This document shows positions 1-9,402 of a stretch of 64,000 nucleotides of DNA, piece after piece (the first letter of the stretch is position 1; the number at the start of each line of letters is the position of its first letter). The position numbers and the translations under genes were made by a program. The notes under the pieces are model-generated. The model was not told the DNA's origin. It saw only the letters and a program-made list of their open reading frames with translations, and searched no databases. Location of the stretch: assembly GCA_035295745.1 (NCBI GenBank), contig DATGIL010000070.1, forward strand, positions 14,810 through 78,809, written 5' to 3'. This stretch comes from JAIQFL01 sp035295745 (GTDB lineage Bacteria; Acidobacteriota; Terriglobia; Bryobacterales; Bryobacteraceae).

Positions 1-428
1 TGCCGGCCCTGCCAAAAGACGCCGACTATCTCGCGGAATTGCGGCGTACCGGATGCCGGAGCGGTGTTGGATGCGCCGTCGTGCTGGTTCCGGCAAACGC
101 TCCACGGCCTCTGAGCGACCTGATGCAGAGCTTCGGCGCCGGCGCCTATCGCGGCAAAGTAATCCGCCTGCGCGCGTGGCTCCGGCTGGAAGCGACGGAT
201 CCCGACGACCGCGCACAGATGTGGATCAGCGTCGACCGTGAGCATCATCGCAGAGGCTTTTACGACAACATGGACGACCGGCCGGTTCGCTCCTCCGATT
301 GGACGAAGGCCGAAATCGTCGCCAGGATCGATGAAGATGCCGTATTCATTGATATCGGGATCATGTCGATCGGACGCGGCAGGGTATGGGTGGACGATGT
401 TTCGTTCGAAATAGTCGAAACGCGCTGA
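1..428 (+). CDS. C-terminal part of a regulator-like protein (partial)
   Basis: The frame is open to the left edge of the window, so the gene starts upstream; only about 141 codons are visible. The segment 'YRGKVIRLRAWLR' followed by 'WISVDREHHRRGFYDNMDDRPV' broken into strands, and the end 'GRVWVDDVSFEIV', matches a beta-sandwich tail often found at the C-terminus of acidobacterial AraC-type regulators and some secreted peptidases. The function of the whole protein cannot be read here. It ends 22 bases before the next gene on the same strand, so the two could be co-transcribed. The family assignment is from memory of the motif and is moderate only. Confidence 0.55.
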   Translation, partial: PALPKDADYLAELRRTGCRSGVGCAVVLVPANAPRPLSDLMQSFGAGAYRGKVIRLRAWLRLEATDPDDRAQMWISVDREHHRRGFYDNMDDRPVRSSDWTKAEIVARIDEDAVFIDIGIMSIGRGRVWVDDVSFEIVETR

Positions 429-450
429 TCTTCAGTAACGGAGACACAAC

Positions 451-1782
451 ATGAAAAGTGCATGGAAGGTCATGGCCGTAGTGGCCGTGTTGAGCGCGGA
501 GACGGCGATGGGCCAACCGGCCGCCGCTCCGCAGAAAAACTACAAGAGCCAGGCGGAGTACGAGATCTACAACGAGGCGGCCAAGGACTTCGGCGCCAAC
601 AACTTTGCCAAGGCAATTACCGATCTCGATACCTGGAAGCAGCAGTTCCCGGAATCCGACTACAGCGGCGACCGTGAAGTGCTCTATATCAAGTCGTACA
701 TGGGCGCTAAGCAGTACGGCAAGGCCCTCGATGAAGCCGCAGACCTGTTCTCGAAAGGTCTCGATAAGGTCTTCAGCAATCCGAAGGACGGGCCCGGCCA
801 GATGCTGCAGATCCTGTACAACGCCACCGTGGCCGTTCCAGCGGTGACCAATCCCACGCCTGCGCAATTGAGTGCCGGCAGCCAGGCCGCGCGTCAGCTT
901 CTCACTTTCGACCGCCGGCCGGATGGCGTAAGCGACGAGAACTGGACCAAGCTCAAGTCCGACGTCCAAGCGCCCGCCAAGGCCGCGTTGCTGTATGTGG
1001 CCATCTATCCAGGCAACCAGGCGATGATGAAACAGCCCCGCGATTGCGTCGCTGCGGAGGCTGCTTACGCCAAGGCCTTGGCCGACTTCCCGGAGAGCTC
1101 TTCAATCGCTTACAACATGGCGACCGCGCTGAGCTGTCAGAAGAAAAATGCCGCGGCGATTTACGAGTTCCAGCGGGCCGCTGTGATCGATGCCACGCTG
1201 GGAGGCACGGGTGACGCTAAGAAGATTGTGGCGACTGCCGATGGGGCCTACATACGCGTACATGGCAGCGACGAGGGCTTGGCGCAGTTAAAGGAGCAGG
1301 TCAAGAAGTCCCCACTGCCGCCTAACGGTTTCGATATCAAGACCGCCACCCAGATCATGGAGGAGAAAGAAGCCGAATTCGAAAAAAGCAATCCTCAACT
1401 GGCATTGTGGATGAAGATCAAAGCAGCCCTCGCCGATACCAATGGTACCGAGTACTTCGAATCGCAGCTCAAGAACTCGGCAGTACCCCAACTCCGCGGC
1501 ACCCTGATCAGCGCCAAGCCTGCTTGCCGGCCGAAGGAGTTGCTCGTGGCAGTGCCGCTTCCCGATGCGCCGCAACCGTTACAGTCTGAGATCACCCTTA
1601 AGCTCGACAAGCCACTTAGCACGAAACCTGAAGAAAACACGGAGTTTCACTGGCAGGGTGTACCTACCGCCTTCGTCCAGAGTCCCTTCATGTTGACAAT
1701 GGACGTGGAGACGGCGAAAATCGAGGGACTGAAGAGTGTACCGTGCGGCACAACGCCGCCGCGTTCCGGAGTTAAGAAGTAG
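451..1782 (+). CDS. Secreted TPR-repeat protein
   Basis: 443 residues. The ATG follows GGAGAC about 8 bases upstream. An N-terminal signal peptide ends near 'AMGQ'. The body is rich in helical hairpins of TPR type: residues about 35-110 ('AEYEIYNEAAKDF', then 'YIKSYMGAKQYGKALDEAADLF') and about 195-245 ('AEAAYAKALADFP', 'AYNMATALSCQKKNAAAIYEFQRA'). The last 90 residues are strand-rich and contain two cysteines. TPR proteins of this type act as periplasmic scaffolds or assembly partners; no catalytic motif is visible and the specific role is unknown. Confidence 0.75.
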   Translation: MKSAWKVMAVVAVLSAETAMGQPAAAPQKNYKSQAEYEIYNEAAKDFGANNFAKAITDLDTWKQQFPESDYSGDREVLYIKSYMGAKQYGKALDEAADLFSKGLDKVFSNPKDGPGQMLQILYNATVAVPAVTNPTPAQLSAGSQAARQLLTFDRRPDGVSDENWTKLKSDVQAPAKAALLYVAIYPGNQAMMKQPRDCVAAEAAYAKALADFPESSSIAYNMATALSCQKKNAAAIYEFQRAAVIDATLGGTGDAKKIVATADGAYIRVHGSDEGLAQLKEQVKKSPLPPNGFDIKTATQIMEEKEAEFEKSNPQLALWMKIKAALADTNGTEYFESQLKNSAVPQLRGTLISAKPACRPKELLVAVPLPDAPQPLQSEITLKLDKPLSTKPEENTEFHWQGVPTAFVQSPFMLTMDVETAKIEGLKSVPCGTTPPRSGVKK

Positions 1783-1824
1783 GTCTGCCAGTACCTAGTA
1801 CCGTTATCCGGTGGTTAACCATGG

Positions 1825-3165
1825 ATGACATTCGATGCGAGCCTAAGGCAGTCTAGACCAAGGGTATACGCAGGCCTACGATCAACGGGAGACGATTGTT
1901 GGCCTGGAGCCCATGTGCTGACGGCGCCTGAAAAAGTAGGATTCAGCAACACTGCTACGATCGAGCGGAAGGCGCAGAACATTGGCGACCCGATCGCACG
2001 GTTGAAGTACTTGCGCAGGGTGACTGCCGAACCGGAGCCGCCAAAGCGGCGCAATCCGGTGCGGTATGTGCCGTTCTGCCTGGCGGTTTTGCTACTGACC
2101 CTTCGTTCCGACGCCCGTTTGCGCCACGCCACGGAGATTCACCACGCCGCCAGCCCGTCGGGTTCCGAAATCCAGGGGGTTCCGAACGTTTGGCGGGTGG
2201 AAGCGACCAAAGACTACGAGGTTTTCAGCAACGGCCTGCGGATTGAGAACGACCTGGCGGTCGCCAATCAGCCGCGCTCCTACCGCCTGATTAGCGTGGA
2301 TGAGCAAGGTCGCACTGCACCGCCGCCGCTGAATCCGATGCCCGCACTACCGCGGCCGCCGCATCCCGCCGTGAAAAAGGATCTCCGTCGCCTTTCACCT
2401 GTCACCGACGGACTTCCCTTCGAGGATGGCCGCTCGCCATCGCAACGGAACATCCCGGCGGGGATCGTCTTCCACACCACCGAAAGCGACCAGGTACCGT
2501 TTGAGCCGGGCCAGCAGCGCAACCTGCAACGCATCACCCGCGACACCCTGCTCTTCGTTCGCAACAAGCGCGCCTATCATTTCCTGATCGACCGCTTCGG
2601 CCGGGTTCATCGGATCGTAGCGGAGTCGGACTCGGCAAACCACGCCGGCAACTCGATTTGGGCGGATTCCCGCTGGCTCTATCTCGAATTGAACCAGAGC
2701 TTCCTGGGTGTCGCTTTCGAGGCCGCCATGCAGAACGATCAGGCGCGCATCACCGAAGCGCAAACCCATTCGGCAAAGGTGCTCACCGAGATGCTGCGCA
2801 GCAAGTACAACATCCCCGCGGCAAACTGCGTGACACACGCACAGGTTTCTGTCAATCCCGACAACATGCGTATCGGTTGGCACTCCGATTGGGGCAAGGG
2901 TTTTCCCTTTCACGAGGTCGGACTTCCGGATAATTACCAGCAGGCGCTCCCCAGCCTCTACCTGATGGGCTTCGAATACGATACGCTATATGTGAACTCC
3001 ACCGGACCTGGAATATGGCAAGGTCTCGCCACTGCCGAAGAGCGGCTGCGCGAAGCATCGGAGGCACATCGCATGCCCGTGCCGCGATACAGAGCGCTCT
3101 TACGGAGAAGATACAGTGACGAAATCAGGGCGCTCCACCAGTGGGGTGCGGATGAGGAGAATTGA
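1825..3165 (+). CDS. N-acetylmuramoyl-L-alanine amidase (Amidase_2/PGRP fold), membrane-anchored
   Basis: 446 residues. Residues about 205-375 carry the Amidase_2 pattern: 'GIVFHTTES' with the first zinc histidine, 'YHFLIDRFGRVHRI', 'NHAGNS' and 'GWHSDWGKGFPF' with the later zinc histidine. This family cleaves the amide bond between MurNAc and the stem peptide of peptidoglycan. A single hydrophobic segment near residues 79-91 would place the catalytic part outside the membrane. The N-terminal 75 residues are atypical, and the true start may be further downstream (for example TTG at 2002), since no clear ribosome site precedes 1825. It is followed one base later by the actin-like gene. Confidence 0.8.
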   Translation: MTFDASLRQSRPRVYAGLRSTGDDCWPGAHVLTAPEKVGFSNTATIERKAQNIGDPIARLKYLRRVTAEPEPPKRRNPVRYVPFCLAVLLLTLRSDARLRHATEIHHAASPSGSEIQGVPNVWRVEATKDYEVFSNGLRIENDLAVANQPRSYRLISVDEQGRTAPPPLNPMPALPRPPHPAVKKDLRRLSPVTDGLPFEDGRSPSQRNIPAGIVFHTTESDQVPFEPGQQRNLQRITRDTLLFVRNKRAYHFLIDRFGRVHRIVAESDSANHAGNSIWADSRWLYLELNQSFLGVAFEAAMQNDQARITEAQTHSAKVLTEMLRSKYNIPAANCVTHAQVSVNPDNMRIGWHSDWGKGFPFHEVGLPDNYQQALPSLYLMGFEYDTLYVNSTGPGIWQGLATAEERLREASEAHRMPVPRYRALLRRRYSDEIRALHQWGADEEN

Positions 3166-3166
3166 G

Positions 3167-4168
3167 ATGAAGAGCGACGCAAGCAAGGCCCCCGCAATCG
3201 GACTCGACGTAGGAACCAGCCGTATTGTCGCCGCGCGGCAGGTGGAACAGAGCATCCGGTACGACGTCCAACTGAACGCTTTTGTCAGCATTCCGTACTC
3301 GAAGATGACAGAAAACGTTCTGCGCAAGGAAAATGTGCCGTATAGCGTCGACGGCAATGAGATCGTCGTGCATGGGAACGAATCCGAGCGGTTTGCCGAT
3401 TTGCTGAAGAAGGAAATCCGCCGGACCATGGCTCGGGGCGTATTGAACGCGAATGAGCCTGACAGCGTTCGCATCATCCGCGACATCACCAGCCAGCTTG
3501 CGGGCAAAGCGGAGAAGGGTCAGAAACTCTGTTTCTCGGTCCCGGCGGCGCCGATGGGGGCGGAGGAGAACCTCACCTACCATGAGGCCACCATGCGCGA
3601 CATCCTGGCCGGCATGGGATTCGAAGTGCAGAGCATCAATGAGGGGCTGGCGGTAGTTTATGGGGAGTTGGAAAGCTCCAACTACACCGGCATCGGGATC
3701 AGTTGCGGCGGCGGACTCTGCAACGTGTGTTTCGCGTACCTGTCGGTTCCTGTCCTCAGCTTCAGCATCGCCAAGGCGGGCGATTTCATCGACTCCAGCG
3801 CCGCTTCGGTGATGGGTGAACGCGCCAATCGCGTGCGCCTCCTGAAGGAGCAGTCGTTCTATATGAACGGCAGCTTCGAGGACAAGCTCAAGCAGGTGCT
3901 CGGCGTCTATTACGACGACATGATTCACGCCTTGGTGGGGGGTATGAAGACGGCCTTCAGCGGCGCGAAGAACATGCCGAAACTGGCGCGCCCGGTGCCG
4001 CTGGTTTTGAGTGGCGGAACCGCCATGCCCAAGGGCTTCCCCGAACGCTTCGAGAAGATTCTGGGTGAGAGCGATTTCCCGATCGAACTGTCGGAGATTC
4101 GCATGGCGGCGGATCCTCTGACCACGACGGCCAAAGGTGCTCTGGTCGCCGCGTTGAGCGACATGTAA
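3167..4168 (+). CDS. Actin/MreB-fold ATPase, orphan
   Basis: 333 residues from the ATG at 3167; GAGGAG 8 bases upstream decides this start over the GTG at 3116. The hallmarks of the actin/Hsp70 ATPase fold are visible: phosphate-1 loop 'GLDVGTSRIVAA' near residue 11, phosphate-2 loop 'GIGISCGGGLCNVCF' near residue 180, and adenosine motif 'LVLSGGTAMPKGF' near residue 285. It lacks the surrounding mreC/mreD or ftsQ/ftsZ neighbours of true cell-shape genes. It begins one base after the amidase stop, suggesting translational coupling and a shared role, perhaps in the cell envelope. That role is inference. Confidence 0.75.
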   Translation: MKSDASKAPAIGLDVGTSRIVAARQVEQSIRYDVQLNAFVSIPYSKMTENVLRKENVPYSVDGNEIVVHGNESERFADLLKKEIRRTMARGVLNANEPDSVRIIRDITSQLAGKAEKGQKLCFSVPAAPMGAEENLTYHEATMRDILAGMGFEVQSINEGLAVVYGELESSNYTGIGISCGGGLCNVCFAYLSVPVLSFSIAKAGDFIDSSAASVMGERANRVRLLKEQSFYMNGSFEDKLKQVLGVYYDDMIHALVGGMKTAFSGAKNMPKLARPVPLVLSGGTAMPKGFPERFEKILGESDFPIELSEIRMAADPLTTTAKGALVAALSDM

Positions 4169-4543
4169 AAGCACCACTTGGAGCCAGGTCACCGACCCGT
4201 TCTTTGAGTTGCACGCCGGATCGTCTTGATTGAATGACTGCCGGACCACCCACAGCAATCCTCGCCGTGGGTCATGCACTGCGTCCTTTCCGCGGACGTC
4301 GCCGACGGCGCGCATAATTTGCACTGTTGGACCGATTCCGTCCCAAGCGATGTGTCTTGCCTCTGCCGAACTGGCTTGCTGCAGTGGACACGCGACCCAT
4401 CGTCTCCGATTCGCCTCAATATTGGAAGCGAACGCCCGAATTCCGGAGGCGTCCGCCGGTAATGTTCTGACACGCACAAAACGTTTCGGACCCAAAAGGT
4501 TAGTTTGGTATATGTGTTTGTTTGACTCTATCCTTAGGTAATC
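4169..4543. other. Intergenic region upstream of the stressosome operon
   Basis: 375 bases without a convincing gene. The first 270 bases are GC-rich. The last 65 bases, from about 4478, turn AT-rich (AAAACG, TATATG, TTGACT), as expected for a promoter of the signalling operon that starts at 4544. I could not assign a specific -10/-35 pair. Confidence 0.4.
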
Positions 4544-5401
4544 GTGCAACCCATGACAAGAATTCCGCAGATCCTGAAGCAACACGAATCCGAACTTCTC
4601 GAGGAATGGATCGCCGCACAGAAAGGCGCCGTGGGGCCGAAAAGCTCCCTCAAGCGGGATGGCGAACTGCGTGAGCAGGCCCATTCGTTTCTGAACCTCC
4701 TGCAACAAGCCACGCAGCCGGGAAACGTCACCAATACGGAGAGCGCCGAGTGGCAACCCGTACGTGGTTTTCTATCGGAATTCTCCTCGGAGCGGGCGCG
4801 CCAGGGTTATTCCCCCACCGAGACGGCGACCTTCGTTTTTTCGCTGAAGCAGCCACTTTTTCAACGCCTGCAGAGTGAATTCCCCAGCGATCCGGCGGGC
4901 TCGGCGGAAGAAACCTGGGCCGCTACACGCATGCTGGATCAACTCGGGCTTTTTGTCACCGAGGTCTACCAGAAGAGCCGCGAAGAAGTCATCATTCGCC
5001 AACAGCAGGAAATGATTGAGATCTCCACGCCGGTGATTCAACTCTGGGCGGGTGTTCTGGCGCTGCCGCTCATCGGCACGCTCGACAGCAACCGCACGCA
5101 GGTAGTGATGGAGACCTTACTCCAGCGGATTGTAGATACCGGGTCGGCGATTGCCATTATCGACATCACTGGAGTTCCCACAGTCGATACCATGGTGGCC
5201 CAGCACCTCATGAAGACCGTGGCGGCGGCCCGCCTGATGGGAGCCGATTGCCTGATCAGCGGGATTCGTCCGCAGATCGCGCAGACTATGGTCCATCTTG
5301 GCGTGGCTCTTGGGGATATCACCACCAAGGCAAGCCTGGCCGACGCGTTTGCCGCAGCGCTAAAGAAGAAGAGGCTGATGGTTGTCGATGAGAGAGTTTA
5401 A
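4544..5401 (+). CDS. rsbR: RsbR-type stressosome scaffold/co-antagonist
   Basis: 285 residues. Residues 1-150 are a helical RsbRD-like N-terminal domain (for example 'LLEEWIAAQKG', 'FLSEFSSERARQGYS'). Residues about 160-280 are a STAS domain beginning 'EISTPVIQLWAGVLALPLIG', with 'DITGVPTVDT' around Thr216, which aligns with the phosphorylated threonine of RsbR. RsbR and RsbS build the stressosome shell that sequesters the kinase RsbT until stress. The usual heme or globin sensor is absent, so the sensed signal is unknown. GTG at 4544 or ATG at 4553 could start it. It leads a tightly packed six-gene operon. Confidence 0.9.
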   Translation: MQPMTRIPQILKQHESELLEEWIAAQKGAVGPKSSLKRDGELREQAHSFLNLLQQATQPGNVTNTESAEWQPVRGFLSEFSSERARQGYSPTETATFVFSLKQPLFQRLQSEFPSDPAGSAEETWAATRMLDQLGLFVTEVYQKSREEVIIRQQQEMIEISTPVIQLWAGVLALPLIGTLDSNRTQVVMETLLQRIVDTGSAIAIIDITGVPTVDTMVAQHLMKTVAAARLMGADCLISGIRPQIAQTMVHLGVALGDITTKASLADAFAAALKKKRLMVVDERV

Positions 5402-5413
5402 GGCGGTTTCCCC

Positions 5414-5776
5414 ATGGATCGCATACCGATTCTGAAAATGGGAGATCTTTTGCTGGTCACCATCCAGGTGGACATGCATGATCGTCTCGCCATGAGCTTA
5501 CAGGATGATCTCACCGACAAAATTGTTAGCGGCAAGGCACGAGGCGTTCTGATCGACATCTCGGCGCTCGACATGGTCGATTCCTTCATAGGCCGCATGC
5601 TGGCGAACATCGCCTCAATGTCGCGGATCCTGGATGCCGAGACCGTTGTGGTCGGAATGCGTCCGGCCGTGGCCATTACCCTGGTGGAACTCGGTTTGAG
5701 CCTCCGTGGAGTGCGTACGGCCTTGAACGTCGATCAAGGCATGACGCTGCTCCGCTCCTTTGGCGCCGAAGGTTGA
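5414..5776 (+). CDS. rsbS: RsbS stressosome antagonist (STAS domain)
   Basis: 120 residues, a stand-alone STAS domain starting 'MDRIPILKMGDLLLVTIQ', the usual RsbS N-terminus. 'LIDISALDMVDSFIGR' contains Ser57, corresponding to the serine phosphorylated by RsbT. Phosphorylation of RsbS releases RsbT from the stressosome. The gene starts 12 bases after rsbR and ends one base before the ATG of rsbT, fitting one operon whose products assemble together. Confidence 0.92.
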   Translation: MDRIPILKMGDLLLVTIQVDMHDRLAMSLQDDLTDKIVSGKARGVLIDISALDMVDSFIGRMLANIASMSRILDAETVVVGMRPAVAITLVELGLSLRGVRTALNVDQGMTLLRSFGAEG

Positions 5777-5777
5777 C

Positions 5778-6182
5778 ATGACGGTCGACAAAGAGCGGCA
5801 ACTGAGGCTCTCTTCGGCGGAGGACGTTGTTTTAATTCGTCAGGCAGTCCGGCAGTGGTCAGCCGACTTGGGATTTAGCCTGGTCGATCAAACCAAGCTG
5901 GTGACCGCGGCGAGCGAGCTGGCCCGAAACGCGGTGATCTACGGTGGCGGGGGAGAGGCCCGCATTCGAACTCTCGCCAGGAATGGCCGTTTGGGCATTC
6001 AAGTGACGTTCCAAGACAATGGCCCTGGCATTGCTGATATAGAGCAAGCGATGAAAGATGGTTTCACCACGGGTTCCGGCCTCGGCTTGGGACTGGGCGG
6101 TGCCAAACGGCTCACGCAGGAATTCGAAATCGAGTCGAACCCGGGTGAGGGAACGCGGGTGACCTTTGTTCGATGGAGATAA
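5778..6182 (+). CDS. rsbT: RsbT serine kinase / switch protein
   Basis: 134 residues from the ATG at 5778, which directly follows the rsbS stop. It is a GHKL ATPase with N-box 'ASELARNAVIYG', G1 box 'DNGPGI' and the glycine-rich 'GSGLGLGLGGAKRL'. RsbT phosphorylates RsbR and RsbS in the stressosome; once freed it activates a downstream partner. In Bacillus that partner is the phosphatase RsbU. No RsbU gene lies here, so the freed RsbT probably acts on one of the downstream kinases (inference). Its end overlaps the next gene by 10 bases. Confidence 0.92.
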   Translation: MTVDKERQLRLSSAEDVVLIRQAVRQWSADLGFSLVDQTKLVTAASELARNAVIYGGGGEARIRTLARNGRLGIQVTFQDNGPGIADIEQAMKDGFTTGSGLGLGLGGAKRLTQEFEIESNPGEGTRVTFVRWR

Positions 6183-7195
6183 CTAACGCCTCGTATATTT
6201 CCGAGATCGGAGATCAGACCGGGATCGGCGGGGCGCGGCGCACGGCACTCGAACTGGCCGCCTCGCAAGGTTTCGATGAAACCGCGGCAGGTAAGCTCGC
6301 GATCGCGGTAACAGAAGCTTCTGCCAATGTTTTGAAGCATGCCCAAAGGGGGCAAATCCTCCTGCGTGCGGTGGGTGCCGGTATCGAAATGATTGCCATC
6401 GACAAAGGCGCGGGTATCGCGAATGTCGAGGATGCCTTGATCGACGGCCGGTCCAGCGCCGGAACAGCCGGAATCGGCTTGGGTGCAATCGCGCGCCTGG
6501 CTTCTTTTTTCGATATCTACACAAGCGAGTCGGGGACCGCGCTGCTGGCGCACATCTTCCCGTCGGAACAGCGCCGCCAACTCGACCGGTCAGAACCTTC
6601 GACGCTGGAAATCGGCGCGGTGCAGTCGGTTTATCCTGGCGAGACGATGTGTGGAGATGGCTGGGCGCAAAGGCGTAGCCGGTTGTTTATGGTCGATGGA
6701 TTAGGCCACGGTTTCCATGCGGCGCGCGCCGCTGGTACCGCTATCGAGTCCTTTGAGCACAACTGGCTGAGGCCGGGCAGGGAGATCATCGAGTCGGTGC
6801 ATCTTGCATTGCGGAGCACCCGGGGTGCGGCGGTCGCCACCCTGGAACTCGATTCTGAAAAGGGTGTGGCCCAATTCTGCGGCGTCGGGAACATCGCTGG
6901 TACCGTAATCGCGGGCGAGACCAGAAGGGGCATGATGTCGCACAATGGGACGGCGGGGCACGAAGTCCACCAGATCGCGGCTCTCGATTATCCCTGGCCG
7001 CCCGGCGCTTTGTTGATCATGCATACCGATGGGATTAGCTCGAAGTGGGATTTGAATGCCTACGAGGGGCTTGCGGAACGTCATCCCGGCTTGATTGCCG
7101 CCGTGCTCTATCGCGATTTCCGCCGCCAGCGCGACGATGCCACCGTTGTGGTGGTGAGGGCTTGCCGCAACGCGTTCGAGGGAGGACGATCTTGA
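6173..7195 (+). CDS. GHKL kinase fused to an RsbX-like PP2C/SpoIIE phosphatase
   Basis: 340 residues. The N-terminal 125 residues are an RsbW/RsbT-type ATPase with 'AVTEASANVLKHA', 'DKGAGI' and 'GTAGIGLGAIARL'. The remaining 210 residues resemble the PP2C/SpoIIE-like RsbX phosphatase, with 'FMVDGLGHGFHAARAA' carrying the metal-binding Asp-Gly, and 'LLIMHTDGISSKW'. RsbX dephosphorylates RsbR and RsbS and resets the stressosome; here the eraser is fused to a second kinase domain. It overlaps rsbT by 10 bases and the next gene by 4 bases, indicating translational coupling. Confidence 0.85.
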   Translation: MEITNASYISEIGDQTGIGGARRTALELAASQGFDETAAGKLAIAVTEASANVLKHAQRGQILLRAVGAGIEMIAIDKGAGIANVEDALIDGRSSAGTAGIGLGAIARLASFFDIYTSESGTALLAHIFPSEQRRQLDRSEPSTLEIGAVQSVYPGETMCGDGWAQRRSRLFMVDGLGHGFHAARAAGTAIESFEHNWLRPGREIIESVHLALRSTRGAAVATLELDSEKGVAQFCGVGNIAGTVIAGETRRGMMSHNGTAGHEVHQIAALDYPWPPGALLIMHTDGISSKWDLNAYEGLAERHPGLIAAVLYRDFRRQRDDATVVVVRACRNAFEGGRS

Positions 7196-9327
7196 ACCCA
7201 ACGATTCTCACGGCTTCCCTGCGGGCGGAACGAGACTTGGTAGCGGCACGGAAGCGGGCACGGGATGTGTCCTCCCTATTGGGATTCGATAACCAGGACC
7301 AGACTCGCATCGCGACTGCCGTCTCCGAAATCGGACGCAACGCCTATCGTTATGCGGGTGGCGGCAAGATTGAGTTTCTCATCGAAGGCGCAACCGCGCC
7401 ACAGGTGCTGGTGATTCGAGTCAGCGATAGCGGACCGGGCATCGCTAACATGCGGGAGATCCTCGCGGGAGAATTCCAGTCGCGTACGGGCATGGGACTC
7501 GGCATTACTGGAACTCGCAAGCTGGTGGACCAGTTCGACATCGAATCGAGGCCTGGAAAAGGGACCACCGTCACGCTGAAGAAGTTTTTGCCGCGGGGCT
7601 CCGCACTGGTCAGCACAGCGGAGATTGAAAAGGTCGTGGAGGAGTTGGCCAGGCGCAGGCCGTTGGATGAGCCTTTCGATGAGTTGCAGCAGCAGAACCA
7701 GGAATTGCTGCTGCTTCTCGGAGAACTACGGAAGCGGCAGGACGAACTCTCGGTGCTCAATCGCGAGTTAGAAGACACCAATCGCGGCGTCGTCGCACTG
7801 TACGCCGAATTGGATGAAAAGGCAGACCACCTGCGGCGTGCCGATCACCTCAAAACGCGCTTCCTCTCCAATATGAGTCACGAGTTCCGCACACCTGTGA
7901 ACTCCATCATCGCGCTCAGCAATTTGCTCCTCAACCGCAAGGATAGCGGACTGGATTCGGAAGAACGCCAACAGGTGTCGTTTATCAAGAAAGCCGCGGA
8001 CGGTCTTCTCGAATTGGTGAACGATTTGTTGGATCTCGCGAAAGTGGAAGCCGGGAAGGTGGAAGTACAACCCGTGGAGTTTGAGGTCTCCGATCTGTTC
8101 AGTGCCTTGCGCGGAATGCTGCGTCCCTTACTCGTCAACCCGCACTTGAACCTGGTGTTCGAGGACGCTTCCGCGATTCCTCCGCTGTTTTCCGACGAAG
8201 GCAAAGTGTCGCAGATCCTGCGAAACTTCATCTCCAACGCTTTGAAATTCACCGAGAGTGGTGAAGTTCGCGTCTCAGCGTCCCGGGAATCCGACATGGT
8301 GGTCTTCGCCGTGTGCGATACGGGGATCGGCATCGCGCCGGAACATCACGAACGCATCTTTCAGGAGTTTACGCAGATCGACAGCCCGAGCCAGCGCAAG
8401 GCCAAGGGCACCGGGCTGGGGTTGCCGCTGGCGCGGAAACTCGCGGAGTTATTAGGCGGGACGGTTCACGTGCAATCCTCGCCCGGTACAGGTTCCACGT
8501 TTTACGCCAGCATCCCGCTAACCTACCGGCAGGCGGTCACTGCCAGCGAGCCCGCCTGGCATGTCGACCCCCGGTTGATTCCTGTTCTGCTGGTGGAAGA
8601 CAGCATCGAAATCCGGCTTGTATATGAAAAGTACCTGAAGAACACGCCTTATCAGCTGCTTACAGCGTTTTCTTTGCGGGAGGCTCGCAATTCCCTGCGT
8701 CACTTTCAACCGGCAGCGTTTATCCTCGATGTCATGCTCCAGGGGGAAGACACCTGGGCTTTTCTAGCGGAGTTGAAGAGCCAGGGCGCCACCACCAGGA
8801 GCACACCAGTACTCATGCAGACCGTGGTGGAGGATGAACGCAAAGCCCTCGCCCTTGGTGCTGATGCGTACCTAAGCAAGCCCGTCAACCGGGAGGTTTT
8901 GTTACGAGAACTCGGACGGCTGGTGGCGCCCAAGGAGCGGGTTCTGGTGGTCGATGACGATGAATTGGCGCGCTATCTGGTCCGGCAGGTACTGCGGGAG
9001 TTCCCGTGCTCTGTGACCGAGGCTTGCGACGGCTACGAGGCGCTGCATCTCTCCCGCCAGCAGAAGCCCGACCTGATTACCCTCGATCTGGGCCTGCCAG
9101 GATTGAGCGGAGTTGATATTCTGGAGGAATTGAAAGCCGATCCCAGCACCCAGGCGATTCCGGTGATCGTAATTACCGCGAAGCTCCTGACCAATCCAGA
9201 GCGTGAGGAACTCCAGGGGCGCGCGTACGCGGTGCTCAACAAATCAGAGCTTGGCGACACACCGGTGAAATCGGTATTTGCCGAATTGTTGAATCACGCA
9301 CAAGGCCGGGTGGCCGCGGATAGCTAA
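7192..9327 (+). CDS. Hybrid histidine kinase with an N-terminal RsbT-like domain
   Basis: 711 residues from TTG at 7192, chosen because GGGAGGA lies just upstream and the start overlaps the previous stop by 4 bases. Domains in order: a GHKL ATPase of RsbT type at residues 1-140 ('VSEIGRNAYRYA', 'DSGPGI', 'GMGLGITGTRKL'); a coiled coil at about 150-215; HisKA with 'SHEFRTP' and the phospho-acceptor His230; HATPase_c; then two receiver domains starting 'PVLLVEDS' and 'VLVVDDDE'. The first receiver keeps the Lys-Pro pair; the second ends 'AVLNKSEL'. The front ATPase suggests direct interaction with the RsbRS core, with output through phosphorelay. Confidence 0.88.
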   Translation: MNPTILTASLRAERDLVAARKRARDVSSLLGFDNQDQTRIATAVSEIGRNAYRYAGGGKIEFLIEGATAPQVLVIRVSDSGPGIANMREILAGEFQSRTGMGLGITGTRKLVDQFDIESRPGKGTTVTLKKFLPRGSALVSTAEIEKVVEELARRRPLDEPFDELQQQNQELLLLLGELRKRQDELSVLNRELEDTNRGVVALYAELDEKADHLRRADHLKTRFLSNMSHEFRTPVNSIIALSNLLLNRKDSGLDSEERQQVSFIKKAADGLLELVNDLLDLAKVEAGKVEVQPVEFEVSDLFSALRGMLRPLLVNPHLNLVFEDASAIPPLFSDEGKVSQILRNFISNALKFTESGEVRVSASRESDMVVFAVCDTGIGIAPEHHERIFQEFTQIDSPSQRKAKGTGLGLPLARKLAELLGGTVHVQSSPGTGSTFYASIPLTYRQAVTASEPAWHVDPRLIPVLLVEDSIEIRLVYEKYLKNTPYQLLTAFSLREARNSLRHFQPAAFILDVMLQGEDTWAFLAELKSQGATTRSTPVLMQTVVEDERKALALGADAYLSKPVNREVLLRELGRLVAPKERVLVVDDDELARYLVRQVLREFPCSVTEACDGYEALHLSRQQKPDLITLDLGLPGLSGVDILEELKADPSTQAIPVIVITAKLLTNPEREELQGRAYAVLNKSELGDTPVKSVFAELLNHAQGRVAADS

Positions 9328-9402
9328 GAGTAAGCGCCCGATTTCCGGCCAACTCCCTGATCGGTTACAGTTAACGAAGCGCCGAAGTTCGCATTTCCCG
9401 TT

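Noticed and set aside
4484..4514. GTTT and TGGTAT resembling a sigma-B promoter ahead of rsbR
   Set aside because: The spacing is 17 bases, longer than sigma-B promoters use, and sigma-B is not known in this group.
3125..4756. 543-codon minus-strand frame
   Set aside because: It mirrors the actin-like gene and RsbR on the other strand and has no protein-like motifs; a high-GC shadow.
7045..7191. 49-codon N-terminal extension of the RsbT-like histidine kinase
   Set aside because: It lies inside the preceding phosphatase gene; the TTG at 7192 has the ribosome site.
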